DNA from: Sphingomonadales bacterium | Lineage (GTDB): Bacteria > Pseudomonadota > Alphaproteobacteria > Sphingomonadales > Emcibacteraceae | Direction: 5' to 3' | DNA: 15,607 bases | Assembly: GCA_011051815.1 (NCBI GenBank) | Contig: DRKK01000205.1 | Span: 1 to 15,607 of the forward strand | Shown: positions 14,079-15,607 of the stretch, one piece after another | Layout of the letters: each line of letters starts with the position of its first letter | Numbering within the stretch: position 1 is the stretch's first letter | The notes under the pieces: model-generated | Seen by the model: only the letters and a program-made list of their open reading frames with translations | Databases searched by the model: none | What the model was told of the DNA's origin: nothing | Position numbers and translations under genes: made by a program

Positions 14079-14924
14079 ATGTTAGAAATTGGAAAAACCC
14101 ATACTTTAAAGGTAACAAAGCACGTAGACTTCGGCGTCTATCTTGAAGGCGATGACCTTGAGGAGATACTCTTACCCGAACGCTATCTGCCCGCGGACGA
14201 AGACGCCTGGGACATTGGACAGTTCCTGAGCGTGTTTATCTATCTGGATTCCGAGGACCGGCCCATCGCCACCACGGAAACACCCCTGGCCGAGGTTGGG
14301 GACTGTGCCTGTCTCACCGTTGTTGGCAAAAGCGAATTTGGCGCCTTTCTGGATTGGGGCCTTATGAAAGACCTGCTGGTGCCCTTCAAGGAACAGCGTG
14401 TTCCCATGGAGGTTGGCCGTTCCTATGTTGTCTATCTCTATCTGGATGTGACCGGACGGATCGCCGCAAGTTCCCTGCTCAGCCGCCATTTGTCAGAAAT
14501 AAATGATGGGACATTCAGTACCGGACAAGAGGTTGACCTGATGATTAGCAGCCGCAGCGACCTTGGTTATAAGGCGGTCATAAACGGCAGCCACCTTGGT
14601 CTGATCCATAACAACGAAATTGTCCGCCCCATTGCCATTGGGGATAAGTTCAAGGGCTATATCGGTGACGCACGGGAAGATGGCCGCCTTAACATCACCC
14701 TGCAAAAACCATCTTTGGAAATGCGCGGCGAGCTGGCGGATATAATTCTTGCCTATCTGAAAGACAACGGCGGTCAATGCCGTCTGACCGACAAAAGCCC
14801 GCCGGATGATATTTACGCCACCTTTCATGTGAGCAAATCCAATTTTAAAAAAGCCCTTGGTAAATTATACAAGGCACGTACAATAAAGTTGGAAGATGGC
14901 CAAATTACCCTGACCCAAAAGTAA
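14079..14924 (+). CDS. CvfB/YitL-like S1-domain RNA-binding protein
   Basis: The 281-residue protein matches the conserved virulence factor B family: S1-like OB folds at about 1-65, 69-131 (with GAFLDWGLMKDLLVPFKEQ at 88-106) and 146-210 (with GYIGDAREDGRLNITLQK at 193-210), then a winged-helix domain (about 212-280) containing HVSKSNFKKALGKLYK (250-265). CvfB-type proteins bind RNA and influence gene expression after transcription; the targets here are unknown. The layout and length match the family well. It is divergent from pnuC across an 85-bp gap and is followed after 11 bp by a membrane protein gene, probably in one operon. No good Shine-Dalgarno stands before the ATG. Confidence 0.86.
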   Translation: MLEIGKTHTLKVTKHVDFGVYLEGDDLEEILLPERYLPADEDAWDIGQFLSVFIYLDSEDRPIATTETPLAEVGDCACLTVVGKSEFGAFLDWGLMKDLLVPFKEQRVPMEVGRSYVVYLYLDVTGRIAASSLLSRHLSEINDGTFSTGQEVDLMISSRSDLGYKAVINGSHLGLIHNNEIVRPIAIGDKFKGYIGDAREDGRLNITLQKPSLEMRGELADIILAYLKDNGGQCRLTDKSPPDDIYATFHVSKSNFKKALGKLYKARTIKLEDGQITLTQK

Positions 14925-14935
14925 CTGAGAGAGAA

Positions 14936-15526
14936 ATGTCATTGAATATTAAACAATTTCACAAGGTAGAAACCCACCGTGAAGTGGTGTTGAAATTTTT
15001 GCTTCTTCTGGGCGTTTTAATTTTATATTTCGGGTATCTCTCCTATGAATATGGCTTGCTTACAGGGGGGATTGTCGCCGCCCTGACCTGGAGCTTCTTT
15101 GTTTTATGCACGCCAGTCGCAGATGCCGGTTTTCTGCTGGACTTTCCCATTCGCCTGATTCTCGGGATTAGAATGCTGTATAGTGAGGTTCTTGTCTGGA
15201 CAATTGCCATAAGTCTTAACCTATACGCCCTTTCTTATAATTCAGCCGCCTATGACAAGACTATTCTGACGGCACTTTTTAAAAAGATACTCACCACCCC
15301 CTACCCCTATTGGAGCATTATTATTTTAAGCGGGATTGGTACCTTTCTCTCCATCCATTTCGGCGATGAGATGATCGATGTTTTCCGCCATCGGGACCGG
15401 GTGAAATACCATCGCCATGGCTTCAAACTGAAATTTATCGGCATTGTCAGCTTGTTTACCCTTATTTTCCTCGCCTATTATTTCCTTCTGGAATCCCTGA
15501 ATATTCAGCTGGATAATATTTCCTGA
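14936..15526 (+). CDS. Conserved-type five-helix membrane protein of unknown function
   Basis: I do not recognise a named family for this 196-residue protein. It has predicted membrane helices at about 20-37, 41-59, 84-101, 123-142 and 165-185. The sequence LCTPVADAGFLLDFPIRL (57-74), between helices two and three, looks like a conserved signature: a Pro, two Asp and an amphipathic turn near the membrane surface. A charged loop, MIDVFRHRDRVKYHRHGFK, at 146-164 is probably cytoplasmic and rich in Arg and His. GAGAG precedes the ATG. It follows the CvfB-like gene by 11 bp, so the two are likely co-expressed. It ends two bases before a convergent partial gene. Codon use and frame integrity support a real gene; function is unknown. 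Confidence 0.8.
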   Translation: MSLNIKQFHKVETHREVVLKFLLLLGVLILYFGYLSYEYGLLTGGIVAALTWSFFVLCTPVADAGFLLDFPIRLILGIRMLYSEVLVWTIAISLNLYALSYNSAAYDKTILTALFKKILTTPYPYWSIIILSGIGTFLSIHFGDEMIDVFRHRDRVKYHRHGFKLKFIGIVSLFTLIFLAYYFLLESLNIQLDNIS

Positions 15527-15528
15527 CC

Positions 15529-15607
15529 CTATCTAGAATATAAGAAATCGCTTTTGCTCTCAGGATTTTCCTCGCGGCAATAGCGCTCAAAAGCGGGCAC
15601 CCAAATA
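15529..15607 (-). CDS. 3' end of an unidentified gene (partial)
   Basis: On the minus strand an open frame enters from the window edge and reads IWVPAFERYCREENPESK then SDFLYSR before a TAG at 15531-15529. Only the last 25 residues are inside the window. The composition is protein-like and polar, and the stop lies two bases beyond the convergent membrane-protein stop, as at other tight junctions here. No family can be assigned. Confidence 0.5.
   Translation of the reverse strand, partial: IWVPAFERYCREENPESKSDFLYSR

Overview
The window looks like chromosomal DNA of a Gram-negative alphaproteobacterium, probably marine. It holds an outer-membrane porin with a C-terminal Phe, a DmdC-type acyl-CoA dehydrogenase, two PAS_5-type proteins, a DUF1499 protein, a PabB-PabC fusion, and a hairpin-pair intergenic repeat of a kind common in this class. 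An Emcibacter/Kordiimonas-like lineage is my guess, and sequence alone does not settle it. There is no tRNA, rRNA, CRISPR array, integrase or transposase. No gene-free stretch exceeds 300 bp; the longest is about 250 bp.

Layout. (1) 14-1000 (+) is an exported Sel1/SPOR protein whose 3' end overlaps the convergent pabBC fusion (960-2783, -). (2) 2805-6511 is the most interesting block. An exported ApbE flavin transferase (-) is divergent from a (+) operon of porin, small exported FMN-binding protein with an SGAT flavinylation motif, and two-helix PepSY-type membrane protein; uppP follows directly (6521-7330). The 130-bp intergenic region has back-to-back promoter-like elements whose -35 boxes are both covered by one Fur-like palindrome. 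Together this reads as an iron-responsive extracytoplasmic flavin electron-transfer system: ApbE attaches FMN to the carrier, the PepSY protein passes electrons across the inner membrane, and the porin admits or releases the substrate. (3) 7332-7790 (-) is a PAS_5 protein that starts with TTG. It is divergent from a cytosolic reductive-dehalogenase-like Fe-S protein (7995-8963, +).

(4) A dispersed-type hairpin repeat (8987-9068) separates that gene from a convergent two-gene operon: a DUF1499 membrane protein followed by a DmdC-like acyl-CoA dehydrogenase (11668-9105, -). (5) A second PAS_5 gene (11917-12396, +) faces the NAD-salvage operon pnuC-nadR (13993-12408, -). (6) A CvfB-like S1 RNA-binding protein and an unrecognised five-helix membrane protein form a (+) pair (14079-15526). 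They run into the 3' end of an unidentified (-) gene at the window edge.

Gene packing is tight. Of five convergent junctions, one overlaps by 41 bp, three have gaps of 1, 2 and 11 bp, and only the fifth has room for a terminator, which is where the hairpin repeat sits.
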